From contig VTPC01008113.1 of NCBI GenBank assembly GCA_011009095.1, positions 65,379-129,378 of the forward strand: 64,000 nucleotides of DNA. The letters run 5' to 3'. Shown here one piece after another: positions 12,641 to 23,083 of this stretch. The position numbers were made by a program, and so were the translations under genes. The DNA comes from Ignelater luminosus (lineage: Eukaryota; Arthropoda; Insecta; Coleoptera; Elateridae). Each line of letters starts with the position of its first letter. Positions within the stretch are counted from its first letter, which is position 1. The notes beneath the pieces were generated by a model that ran no database searches, was not told the DNA's origin, and saw only the letters and a list, made by a program, of their open reading frames with translations.

Positions 12641-12899
12641 CAAAAAATATTGGAGTTGCAATTCGAAAGCTCTACGCAAGTATTCAATAAAATAATATGG
12701 TAATAGTGAAACTAGATTTGGCACAACGAAACAGTCTGATTAACCCATTCATCAATATCGAACAAACAGCCGTTTCCTTCATTAACCTTCTTACATCAGT
12801 TATACTCGAGCATGGAGCAGATTTCACTTTGCCTCCAAAAACCCCTTTCAGACGTGTACGATGCCTGTCAACAACCAAAAGACGAACAGACAACGATCG
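12640..12899. other. GC-richer lead-in to the satellite block
   Basis: Composition shifts toward C here and an open plus-strand frame of 102 codons (12697-13005) runs directly into the satellite-like repeats. The frame reads across the junction into repeat DNA, which argues against a gene. It may be the unique part of the element that carried the repeats in. Confidence 0.3.
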
Positions 12900-13950
12900 C
12901 TTGAAATTCCTTCCCCTACCACTATCAACAAACCCAAAAATTCCGTCTCGGTGCCGCTATCCGTTTTGGATCTATAAATATGAAACAAAAAACAATTGGT
13001 GGTAATCGGATGGCTTAGTAGTTATTTTTCTAACACTACCAGCAACAAAAGTTCTCTCTCGATTGCTTGAAAGTTCTTATTTTACCTCTACCAAGAAACC
13101 TAGTTGTAACTATCCATTTTCGACACATAAACAAAACTCGAAAAAAACAAACAATGATCTATCATCAATCACAATTCATCACGATACAACACTCTTTATC
13201 TGAGATATACGATATCCGTCAAAAAAATAGTTGATAATCAGTGGTACCAGAATCGTTTGAAAGCGACTCTTTTGTCACTATCACAAGACAAATCTCATCT
13301 CCATACGGCATTCCATTCCTAATATAAAACATTTGTCAAAAGAGCAATTTACAATTAGTGGTGCCAAGATCATTTAAAAATCACCACCAACAGCCAAAAT
13401 TCCATTTCGATACGACAACCTGTTCCTAAGATATACCATATTGGTCAAACAAAAAAAGGATTGTTTGAATGCTACTCCCCTACTACTATCAACAGTCAAG
13501 ATTCGATACGACATCTGCATTGCTTAAAAGTTCTTTTTTACCACTACCAAGAAAGTAAGTTCCAACTATCCATTTTCCAAAAAGGAAAAACAAAAAAACA
13601 ACCCATGAAAATCACTTTCCTGCCACTATCAACAGTAAAAGTCCTATCTTGATACGACATCCCGTTCCTAAGATACACCATATCTGTCAAAAAAGACAAT
13701 GGACAACAGTCAAGAATTCCATCTCCATACAGCATTCCGTTTCTGAGATACACGATACCCGTTTTGACATTACCAAAAAAAACAAATTCCACTTAATACG
13801 GAATTCCGCTGCTGAGATACAAGATATCTGTTAAAAGAAAAATTTACAATCAGTGATGCCAAGATCGTTAAAAACCACCACCAACAGCCAAAGTCTCATT
13901 TCGATACGACAACTCGTTCTTGAGATGTAGGATATTTGATAGAAAAACAA
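12900..13950. repeat. Degenerate satellite-like tandem array, ~110-bp unit
   Basis: Recurring blocks share GATACGACA, TTCCTAAGATACACC ATATCTGTCAAAAAA-type strings, CAATCAGTGGTGCCAAGATC, and CACCAACAGCCAAA. The ATATCYGTCAA-type anchor recurs at about 13210, 13330, 13437, 13678, 13753, 13822 and 13931, giving spacings near 107-120 bp with partial units of about 70 bp. A longer direct repeat (ATTGCTTGAAAGTTCTTATT region at 13062-13138 against 13520-13593) is offset by 458 bp, suggesting a higher-order unit. Copies are heavily diverged. Short open frames in the array are products of the repeat and not genes. A homologous fragment lies at 22190-22390. Confidence 0.7.
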
Positions 13951-14229
13951 AAAATGTTTCAAAACCCATAAAGTCATTATTTGGGCAAGACTTGATCTCT
14001 TCTCTCTTCTAGTCAATGTTTCTTCATGTCATGTGTTAAAATCCTCGAATCGAATTCAAAATCTCGGTAATCAAGAATACCATGCGAAGAAGTTGGACAA
14101 AAATCATCAATCATCCATCTATATCTCCGGAAAATATTGATCCGACTTGTTTGGTAAAGCTCAACCGTAAAGGAACTATTTATTTTAAATAGATAGAAAA
14201 ACAGGCCGCTTGGCTGATTTATGAAAAGG

Positions 14230-15060
14230 TTAGACAAAGGGAAGGAAAGAAGGGCAAAATTGAAAGAAATCCGAGAAAAAGTGAAACTGAAAAAAGAAGA
14301 TATTCAAGATAAAACAAAACAGAAATAGCAAAGTTTACTAACAGAGAAATTTATTCTACTTCCAACGAAGAATAAACTGTCTTGTTAAATACAAAACACA
14401 GCTGATATTTCTTTGCTTTCCACACTAGTTTTGAAAAACTTCACTATTTATTGGGAATAAAACGTGATAATTAGAAATACTAAAAGGAGGAGAGCCAAAA
14501 TGTGCCCATTTGTATTCTAATTTATGTATCAAGCATTTGGTATTGTTGGAAATAAGGAGAGTCAGGTTTAAATATCGTTATTTCATTCAGATCTATTGTA
14601 AATATTATGGTAATGGGAAAAGAAGAAACGTGTTAGAATCGATGTACTACAACGAACGTTGAAGGAAAGAAAAGAGAGTGAATTAGAGAAAAGAAAGAAA
14701 GGCAAGAACAAAATAACAGTCGATTTAAAGCAAGAAAGAAAGTACGTTGAAGAAGAAGAACATCTACAGATATCTCACTGAAAAGTTATTTCCCCAACAT
14801 TTTTTAATAAGAACTTGACGAACTCGAAGAAAGATTGATACAAAACCTGGTTGACCTAAAGCAGCTCGAATTTCGATTGGTCCAAAAAGCTTGACTAGCT
14901 CGATAAGTGCAGTCGACCTGAAAAGTTTGATTGGCCCAAATAATCTAAATCAGTCCAATCGATTAGGATAGCCTTACTGGCTCAAAAAGTTCTACTAGCT
15001 TTACAAGTACAATCGAAGACATTTAAGTAGTTAGACTAGGTTTTGATTTCTAAATTCTCG
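14230..15060. repeat. Purine-rich tract and short diverged repeats
   Basis: Purine-rich AAAGAAAG/GAAGAAG stretches at about 14230-14330 and 14640-14770. From 14850 to 15030 a short motif recurs: CGATTGGTCCAAAAAGCTTG, then GATTGGCCCAAATAATC, then GGCTCAAAAAGTTC, each followed by CTAGCT-type and CAATCGA/CAGTCGA strings, suggesting two to three diverged units of 65-80 bp. No coding potential is evident. Confidence 0.4.
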
Positions 15061-17357
15061 ATAGACAAAGAGGCATTATGATACAAGGTGTTTCAGAAAC
15101 ACGCATACGCAATCTTAGGAGTTATTCTACATACCAAGCGAAATCTAAAAGTCTACAGAAATAAGTTTGATCTCAAGATCTTTCATATTCTTCTAAAGGG
15201 GGAAATCTAAGCTCAGATAGTTCTAAAATACTTTCTTTTTCTGAGAATTATAATGTAAGGTTAAGATTTGAAACTTTTTACAAATATTCATTCACTTTGG
15301 TTAGTGAAAATCTTATAAGAGAACCACTGGATATCTTTGTGCCTAAATAAAGGGCAACGGTTGTCACAGTAACGACAGCAACCTAGCTAATGCAATTTGT
15401 AATAAGCGTGCGAAATTAATATTGACGTTGTTTTTATAGCAGAATTATTGAATTATTGAAATAAATAAATTGTACTAATAAACATTAAACGAAATTGACT
15501 AATTTTATTTTGGAAGGCACGTGCTCTTGTGCCCCCCTGGCAAAAACCACCAAATTTCATCCATGATAGTTATTAGGTACTTTAACTAGTCTTTTTACAA
15601 TTCAATCGGAAAAGAAATGAAATTCGTACAGAAAAAAAACAAAATAAATAAAAATATGTGATGTATTCCTACAAAATTATTCATAATATAAAAACTAAAA
15701 TTATTTTCATAAAACCAGTAGGATTTCCTTAATTATAAAACAGCAAAACATTGCCAACATGATTCATACTTAACCAAGAATGAAGAGCATCCTACAGGGA
15801 AACAAAAAACTCTACAAATCGTAATCAGAATCACAAAAAGAATAAATAATGAAATCACCAAATAAATAAGAGAAAGGAAATATTGTTTAAACTTGGGAAA
15901 ACGGTTAAAAGAAAAGCACCTATTATCTATTTAATGTAAATACTGACGTCATCTTAAACAATTAATTATTGTTTGAATTATCTATGTTTGCATCAAGACA
16001 ATAATAATGTTTAGACTAACTTCCCTAATAATAATTTGAAAGGGAAAACGAACTCAATGAAAGTTTTGGTTGTAATAAAGATCAATCATCGTTAAAACAG
16101 TAGTAGCACAGCTTTACAGTTTGTTCATTTACGAACAATCGTTACTAAACGATGATGTAACACATAACAAATATAAATTAAAGTTATATAACTATTGTAA
16201 ACATGCACGTTTTAAGCGGGCTAATAAGTAAATATTTTTTATTTAAAGTTAGTTTCGTAGGTATCTTTGATTCATTTTCTTACCGGCAAATTTTAAAATC
16301 ACGCGAATTATATTGATCAAATATTATTATTAATTAATAACATTTAATTTGCATTATCAGAACATTCCACATAAGTATAGCTTATTATTCATTATTGTAT
16401 TTTCCTCATTAGATCATAATTCTTTGTTTTAATAAAAGTTGAGCTTTTCCTCTTTCAGAAAATTGCTGATGTAAATATTAAAAACTCTAACTAAACCAGT
16501 CCTTTGAACAACTTGAATGCAGAAGCTTGTAACAATATACTAATTTGTAATAAATATTTCTTTATTTACCAACAACGGTTTTTCATTAAATATATTTCGC
16601 GGTAAAATCAATTACGATATTGAAAACTAAAAGTTATTCTAGGTACTGATAATGTTATTTACGAAAGTGTTTGCGGTTTTGTGATTGTAAACAATGTCAC
16701 ATTATGCGTACTAAAATCAGGTACGGAACCAAAAATACAAAAAAAAATTGAAATACCTTGATAATTCACGCATTCATTGTTTCATTGTTTACTTCATAAA
16801 AGCAATACTATAATACAGATCAATGTTATCAAGGTGAGCACGAACTTTTTCGTAACATAGTATGTTTTAATATCATTGATAATTTCGTACTTAATCGAAA
16901 TTACCAGTCATCTATTCATGATTTTTGTACACGGTGGTCAAAGTTTTTCGTCTCGAGTTATGATTTGATTTCCTTAAAAATTCAAGAAAAATAAAATTTC
17001 TATTCTATTCAATTGTTTTCAAGTTTTAGTTGTAGATGTGTATTTCTCCAACTGCTGTAGTTCTAGGTCTCAATATAATCAAACTAACGTTCATGAAGTT
17101 TGATACAGTGATAAAAATCACCCTGTACATAAATGTATGAAGCAATACGATTAAGAATGAATATCTTCAATTAAAACTTTGAGCTCTCTTCTAGACTGTT
17201 CCACATTTCGGTTTATGTTTCGAAACAACAAGATAAATCTTCAGAATCGATTTCTCATGTCCACTCATTTTGCTCAATTTCGCTTCGTCTTGGAAGCTAT
17301 CGGTATTTAAACAGAAAAGCGGTTGAAAAACAAGCTGAACCGCCCACCGAAATAAAG
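15061..17357. other. AT-rich intronic stretch
   Basis: No gene. The strings ACAAGGTGTTTCAGAAAC (15087) and CACCCTGTACATAAATG (17122) resemble ends of the TACAGGGTG short-repeat family. The rest is plain AT-rich sequence. Confidence 0.4.
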
Positions 17358-17367
17358 ATCATCATCA

Positions 17368-17398
<31 letters not shown>
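17358..17398. repeat. (ATC)n(ATT)n microsatellite
   Basis: Four ATC units run into about ten ATT units without interruption. Confidence 0.95.
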
Positions 17399-20159
17399 AA
17401 ATACATGGAGATGCCCAAAATATTTCTTGTAGTTGTATAGAACTAGCGCGATTTCATTGTTTTGCTCAAAAGAAATTCACAAACTTAATTTGATGTAATG
17501 TGAAAACAAACCATTGAATACAGTCGACAATAATCGCTTTAACGGATAGAAGATCGAAAATGTCAAAATAGTATACAAAGTGTTTCATTATGAAAAATCT
17601 TGATATGGCCTCTATTTAATTTTGGAACATCCTGTATGGCGAGAAATAGTTTTAAGTACTCGGAAAGCTGCTTTTATACAACTTTACAGCTATATATATT
17701 TTGCAATATTTTAAATTGCATTTTCCGTTACATTTACGGCCGTTAGCAAAATCCTTCCCCATTGATATTGCTCTAACTGAACAATTCAATTTCGTTGGGC
17801 ATCTGTTGCTGATTGCGCGGAGTTCGGATTTGCAGTGTACTTATTCTAGTCCATACATCATGGGCACGGGGGCCGCCCAGGAGCTGAATTCGCTTTCATA
17901 AAATCAAATTTAAAATAAAACACACTGTCAAAACAAAAGTAGACTACATCATTCTATAACAGAGTAAAAACTGTTTTAACCAGTAACTATTTTTGATTTC
18001 CCCTTTCCGTGACATTTTCATGATTTCTGCTTATTTAAAATTTTGCGTGCTTTGCTTTTCCCTGTTTTCCAGGTGAGACAGCACCCTGTCGTGATTAGAT
18101 GAGCGTTCGTACTGCTTTGCCTGCCGTTTTCGGAGTCTTCGTATTTAGAATTGTGAATTGGTAACCTCCATGATTACATCGCAATTAACCTAATGAGATT
18201 TTATGAATGTATTATTTTGGTTGAGGTCTATATGAAACTGTTTTGTTAAAAACTTGTATGAAATTCATAGGTCATAAACTTGCTATTGCAATTATTAACA
18301 ATAAATGGACCTTTGACTAACCTTCCAGACCATAGTTCAATACCAAGTTCCTTTGGTATTGAACTCAACCATGCACATGATGTAACCAAAGGACGACATA
18401 ATTTCAAAGCAAGTATTGAACTAGAAAAGTTTCTTTTATTATCAAAAGTGTGATCTGCCCTTGGGTCAAATGAATTAGAGTTACGTCAATGACTACTAGC
18501 GCCTTTGGACATGATCAAAACAAATTTATCTGAACATCGAGTTTAGCTAGTAGGCAATTTTTTATTTCGATTTTAGGCTAAATTTTAGCAGGCTGGGAAA
18601 TGTACGTTTTGATCGTGCCAACTTTCCTAAAATAGAGTAAAAAAGTTTTGTTGACTGTCAATTTAATTGTTTCCAAATTTGTGGTTTTTAACCAGACAAA
18701 TTCTAGCAGTAACACAAACAATTTTATCAGTTCTGTGCGATATCATAGCGAAAAGTTACATAAATTGTTGCCCTGGCCCAAAGTGGATTATTCATACTGT
18801 TCCTTCCAAATCAGCTCTTCCATTATCTAACGTATTGAACTAAAATTGATTCAAGTTCAAACTGGCTTACTCCAGTTTGGATGCTGAATGTTTAGGTTGT
18901 GTCCCAATTTGTCTATTCCACCTTAACTTGTTCCAATTTCACCTCCATTTTCAAAATAACAGTTTTGGTTTCGTTGTCTAAATCTTTGTCTTAGCAATTC
19001 CATTGATTGGAACAATACACCAAAATCTTATAATCTCTTGCATTCTATTTTTAGGAAAAAAGCATCACAGTTTTGAGCGGAGCAGATTTACCATTTGTCT
19101 AAATTCACTTTCTAAATTTTTCCGTGTCATGATTAGGTTTTCTATAGATCAAATAAATTTCTTTGGGTCTATGAATAATCAATTTAGCATAAAGTAAGTC
19201 TTCATGGGCTTGCTGGATTATTGTCTTTTCAGCTCCACTTTAGTATACAGAAATGTAGTAGCAAATCAAAAAAGACTTACGAGTTCTTTAGATTGTTTGG
19301 TTATCTTCTACATAATGAACTGGAACAATGGGATCTCGGTAGCTGGTAGAACTTACTTTTCAGATTCGGATAGAAACTTGACAGATGATTATCTGATCAA
19401 TGATCAATTAGTTTGAATTCTTTTTTGTGTCATACTGAACATACCATTTTTCTCATAAGTTCACTTATTTACAAATATAATTCGTTAACAATAATTGTTA
19501 GTTTTTAATTTTGTTTCACAAGCCGTATTTGTTTGACTTAATTAACAATATCCATAAACGTTAAACGTAGGGATTTTCTAATTATATACAGCGACCCTGT
19601 TAAATGACTTTAGAAATCTCTTCTAATAAAAGTTAAATCAAAACCAACCATAAACCTAAATGAATACACAGTGATAAAAGCGATAACGCTAATTGGTTTA
19701 AACAGAACAATATCAAAGCATTCCACGAGAATGAAATGGCACGAACTGCGAGTTATAAAAAAGGAGTCATTATCTAACATTCCAATGTTTATTTGGGAAG
19801 TTTTTGTTTGGATTTAAAAAAGAATTTCAATTAATTATTTTTAATAATACTGTAAATTTTATCTTAAGAGATAGATACAGAACCACGTAAAAACAATCTA
19901 CGATCATTCATCCGTTACTGTACCCTACTTTAAAAGCGATTTCTCACGAAATTCAAACGGAACAATACCTAAACTAACAACATAATTATTATTGCACCTT
20001 GCTTATTTATTCGTGATACTTTTCTACTAGAAATGTGTCGAAATTGGCACTAATCTGCTTTTATTCACACGATTTCTTTTGATAGAAAAGAAAGTGCAAG
20101 TTTAGATTTCGTACACATTCGGTGTAGGATGTATAATATTCAGTCTACGCGTTTTTTAC
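17399..20159. other. Intronic stretch with a GC-richer island at 17740-17890
   Basis: The island 17740-17890 (GGGCACGGGGGCCGCCCAGG and similar) stands out against AT-rich flanks, but its 66-codon frame has no known motif. From 18600 to 19420 there are scattered protein-like short frames without family resemblance. A perfect small hairpin is annotated at 18335-18364. No gene is supported. Confidence 0.35.
18335..18364. repeat. Perfect 12-bp inverted repeat
   Basis: GTTCAATACCAA (18335-18346) and its exact complement TTGGTATTGAAC (18353-18364) flank a 6-nt loop. Too short for a miRNA precursor; function unknown. Confidence 0.8.
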
Positions 20160-20222
20160 TTGACTTACGCTTTCTGAATTTTATATTACCTTCGGTAAAT
20201 ATAAAATATGGTCGTTAAGTCG
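20160..20222. repeat. Hairpin with ~14-bp closing stem and outer paired segment
   Basis: ATTTTATATTACC (20178-20190) pairs with GGTAAATATAAAAT (20194-20207) around a TTC loop, with one bulge. Outside an internal loop, GACTTACG (20162-20169) pairs with CGTTAAGTC (20213-20221), also with one bulge. The shape is precursor-like but the terminal loop is very small and the sequence AT-rich. Confidence 0.55.
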
Positions 20223-21292
20223 TCCAAACAAGTAGTCCATTAAGTAAAAGTTCTAATTTGATAATGATGTTTGAAGATTGAGAGTGTTAAATTTATCAAA
20301 TGCAATTCTTTATTTCCATTTCAAACTACGTTAAACGTGCGCTTTTTCCTTTTAAATTACCACAAAGGAACAAACATCAAATCCTATTTCATTTCAGCGT
20401 TAATTACTACCGGTAACACTTCGAACTCATACCTCGATTCTGATTAATTACAATGGAAGCAGAATAAATAAGAGGAAATTGTTGCGAAGTTGATGTTACG
20501 GCGTTGATGATTATTATGTGCTCAAATCAATAACCATTTTACTTCCATGGCAATGGAAATCTTACATTATCAAAAGGTTAGTTAATTAGTTCGTTTATTT
20601 AATACAGGGTGTATTTATACTTGAAGCACTCTATGTGCATTAAGGTCGAATCAATGATAATTACCATTCGATATTTTTATGGAAAGTAATATTCATAGAT
20701 TCGTTCCTTTATTAAGATTTACGACAGACTAAATAATTTGAGCTATACTATAGGGTCCTAAATTATGAGAAAGGTTGCCTAGGAAATATATGTAGGTCTC
20801 GTATTCTCCTGGAACTTACAGCTATGGGATAAACTAATAGTATATTCACCAGTGCAGTATCGTATTGAATTTAAATTCACCACCGAGATTTAAAATATAA
20901 TTTCAAGTTCTTTTGGTATTAATATTCAAACTAATTGCATAAGCATTAGAAGTACCTATCAATATTCTAGCCAGTAACTAAATTATCATGTTGTGTTTAC
21001 ACCATTTATTGTTGGAACGACAGGGTGGGATCCAGTTCGTTCTGAACATTTCAAAATTTTATCAGATTTAGCTTTAATTACACAAAATGTATTGATTTAT
21101 TTAAATAGCATTTTACATTTAAAATTACAAATTCCATGTCATTTCCGGTCAAACCGGAAGTCCAATAAATGAGAGGATGACGCAATTTGGTAGCTAGATT
21201 TGTCCTAGTCATTTTTTGTAATGGGCACTTTTTCGTATTTCTTCAAATAATCGAGATATCCACTTGGCTCACATTATCTGCAACAACCTGTA
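20223..21292. other. Intronic stretch with MITE-type termini
   Basis: TACAGGGTGTAT at 20603-20614 is a terminus of the dispersed short-repeat family. TTCCGGTCAAACCGGAAG near 21143-21160 is a small palindrome that recurs near 53700. ACCTGTATA at about 21286-21293 looks like a second terminus abutting the element at 21293. No coding signal. Confidence 0.4.
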
Positions 21293-21481
21293 TACAGGGT
21301 ATCTTCGCTAACATCCAGGATAGAACAAAAAAACCCTGAGTAATAATTGAATGACACTCAACAGTCAACTAGATGATGACATACAGATTGATAATGTGTT
21401 TCTCCTCTTTCTGTATATGTAAGAATATCCATAATTTTCGAGATGTTTGTATTAAACTTTCCTGTAAATGAACACCCTGTA
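21293..21481. mobile_element. Short MITE with TACAGGGT termini
   Basis: Begins TACAGGGTATC and ends GAACACCCTGTA, so the 8-bp ends TACAGGGT/ACCCTGTA are inverted, flanked by TA on both sides. The 189-bp interior is non-coding. TA flanks and a terminus resembling Tc1/mariner ends suggest a non-autonomous mariner-type element; this is inference. Confidence 0.5.
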
Positions 21482-21591
21482 TATCTGAATATTTAATGGT
21501 TATTTATTCATTATTAATTACAACCATATAGCATTGAAAAGTACTAAAGATGTTCTATTCGACATTAATCAATGAAGAATCGACATATCAA

Positions 21592-21709
21592 ATAGGGTGT
21601 TCAAAATCCAGAATCTTCAGCCCAGATGATTCTAGTTATCACAGTCTATTTTAATTTCCAAAATATCAAAAATACAAAAAGTTATAAGTTAAACTTTAGC
21701 ATCCTGTAT
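21592..21709. mobile_element. Short MITE-like repeat, diverged termini
   Basis: Starts ATAGGGTGTTC and ends GCATCCTGTATC, imperfect inverted ends of the same TACAGGGTG family. About 118 bp, non-coding. Confidence 0.35.
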
Positions 21710-22189
21710 CTCGAAAATGATGAGATTGGAAAAAAGTTTCTGTTTTGGATATTCAATTTACTCCTGTTTTGGCTTTTCAAAATAATCCATGGCTAGATGA
21801 ACAATAAATACAGAATTACTAGAAACTAAACCATGAATGCAAATTTTTATCGACTTGTTTTTTAAGTGTATCGTTTATGGTAGTACCGGTCATGGACACC
21901 GGCAACATTTTTCCAGGTAGGTGCAAAATATACATTTATGCACAGATACCAGTTTCAGGGTTTTCGTCAACAGGAAACACATTTAATCCAACGATCTGGC
22001 AGATTACATCGAAACATTGGGTTTCGAGCGCCAAAATCAAACATACTCTTTTTCGGACAGAAAATGAATTATAGTGTATCATCAGCACAAGCAGTATCAC
22101 ATCAACAATATAAATGTGTACAAGAACCCCGTACTGATCAAAAATTTCTACGAGCACGAAGCTTGGAAATAACTAGGTTTGTTTTTGCC

Positions 22190-22390
22190 CAACCATTTGA
22201 AATACCAGTAGCGAAAGTCTTATCCCGATACGACATCAGGATATCTTTAAATAAACAAAAGTCAATCAGCAATGTCTAGATCATTTGAAAATCGTTCTCC
22301 TACTACTACTACTACTGCTATAACCAACTACCAAAGTTCCAGCTCGATAAGACAATCCATTCCTGATTTATGAAGTATCTAACTAACAAG
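22190..22390. repeat. Isolated copy of the 12900-13950 satellite
   Basis: Shares CCGATACGACATC, CAATCAGCAATGTCTAGATC followed by ATTTGAAAATCG, a CTACTACTACTA run, and CCAAAGTTCC with CGATAAGACAATCC, in the same order as the array about 9 kb away. Divergence is high. Sequence just before it (21850-22190) has no identified family. Confidence 0.6.
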
Positions 22391-22508
22391 CAAAAAACAG
22401 TTGAAGTAACTCTACTAAAGATGCTAGAAATTTTCGAACTTCGTGGCTGTGGAGACTTTTGATCAGTGATTCAACTATAGGCCAAAGACCAAAGTTGTAA
22501 GAGGTGCT

Positions 22509-23083
22509 TTTAGTCGAGGAAATAAAGCAGAAAAGGTCGAAAAAAATCGCCAAGATGGATTTTGATGCGGTTTGCGGCAATCGTTTCTGTGAGTTGTCTA
22601 GAAAAAACATGTCGACTACATCTAAAGACCCAAAAAGCTATCTAGAACCCATTTTCGAGCTGAAATTCCAAAATTTCTTCCGAATTTGCACAAAATTTTC
22701 CGATTTTCGTATTAAAATTCAAAATTTTCACAAACAAGAAAAATTTTTTAAAAAATTGGGCCAAATTTTCCATTTTTCCACGGCCAGGTTCACTTTTCCG
22801 GAAAACTAATGCCGGATTCGTGATCAGCGACCAAAAAACTCCCGAGTGAGAAAATCTGGCCCATTTTGGCTCATTTTGTCGATTTTTTTCAACCTGCATC
22901 AAAGTGCATCAAAAAAAGATGCATTTTCCTCTGTAGAAATGCAATAACAAAAAACGTCAAAAAACAAAAAGGAGCATTTTTTCTAGACAACTCACCGAAT
23001 CGATTGCCGCAAACCGCATCAAGATCTATCTTGGCAATTTTTTTTTACTTTGGCCTTTTTTCTGCTTTATTTCCTCGACTATT
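22509..23083. mobile_element. Foldback element with ~100-bp inverted arms
   Basis: Left arm 22509-22607 (AGTCGAGGAAATAAAGCAGA ... GCGGTTTGCGGCAATCG ... AGTTGTCTAGAAAAAA) is repeated in inverse orientation at 22976-23083 with roughly 85-90% identity by eye. The arms flank about 370 bp of non-coding sequence rich in AAATTTTC-type strings. Open frames in and around it arise from the arms and the spacer. No transposase is present, so it would be non-autonomous. Target duplication was not resolved. Confidence 0.7.

Noticed and set aside
12697..13005. 102-codon plus-strand frame
   Set aside because: It continues into the degenerate satellite; no motif and no splice or start support.
22504..22809. 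Pair of overlapping ~100-codon frames around the foldback arms
   Set aside because: Both follow from the inverted arms and an AAATTTTC-rich spacer; no homologue recognised.
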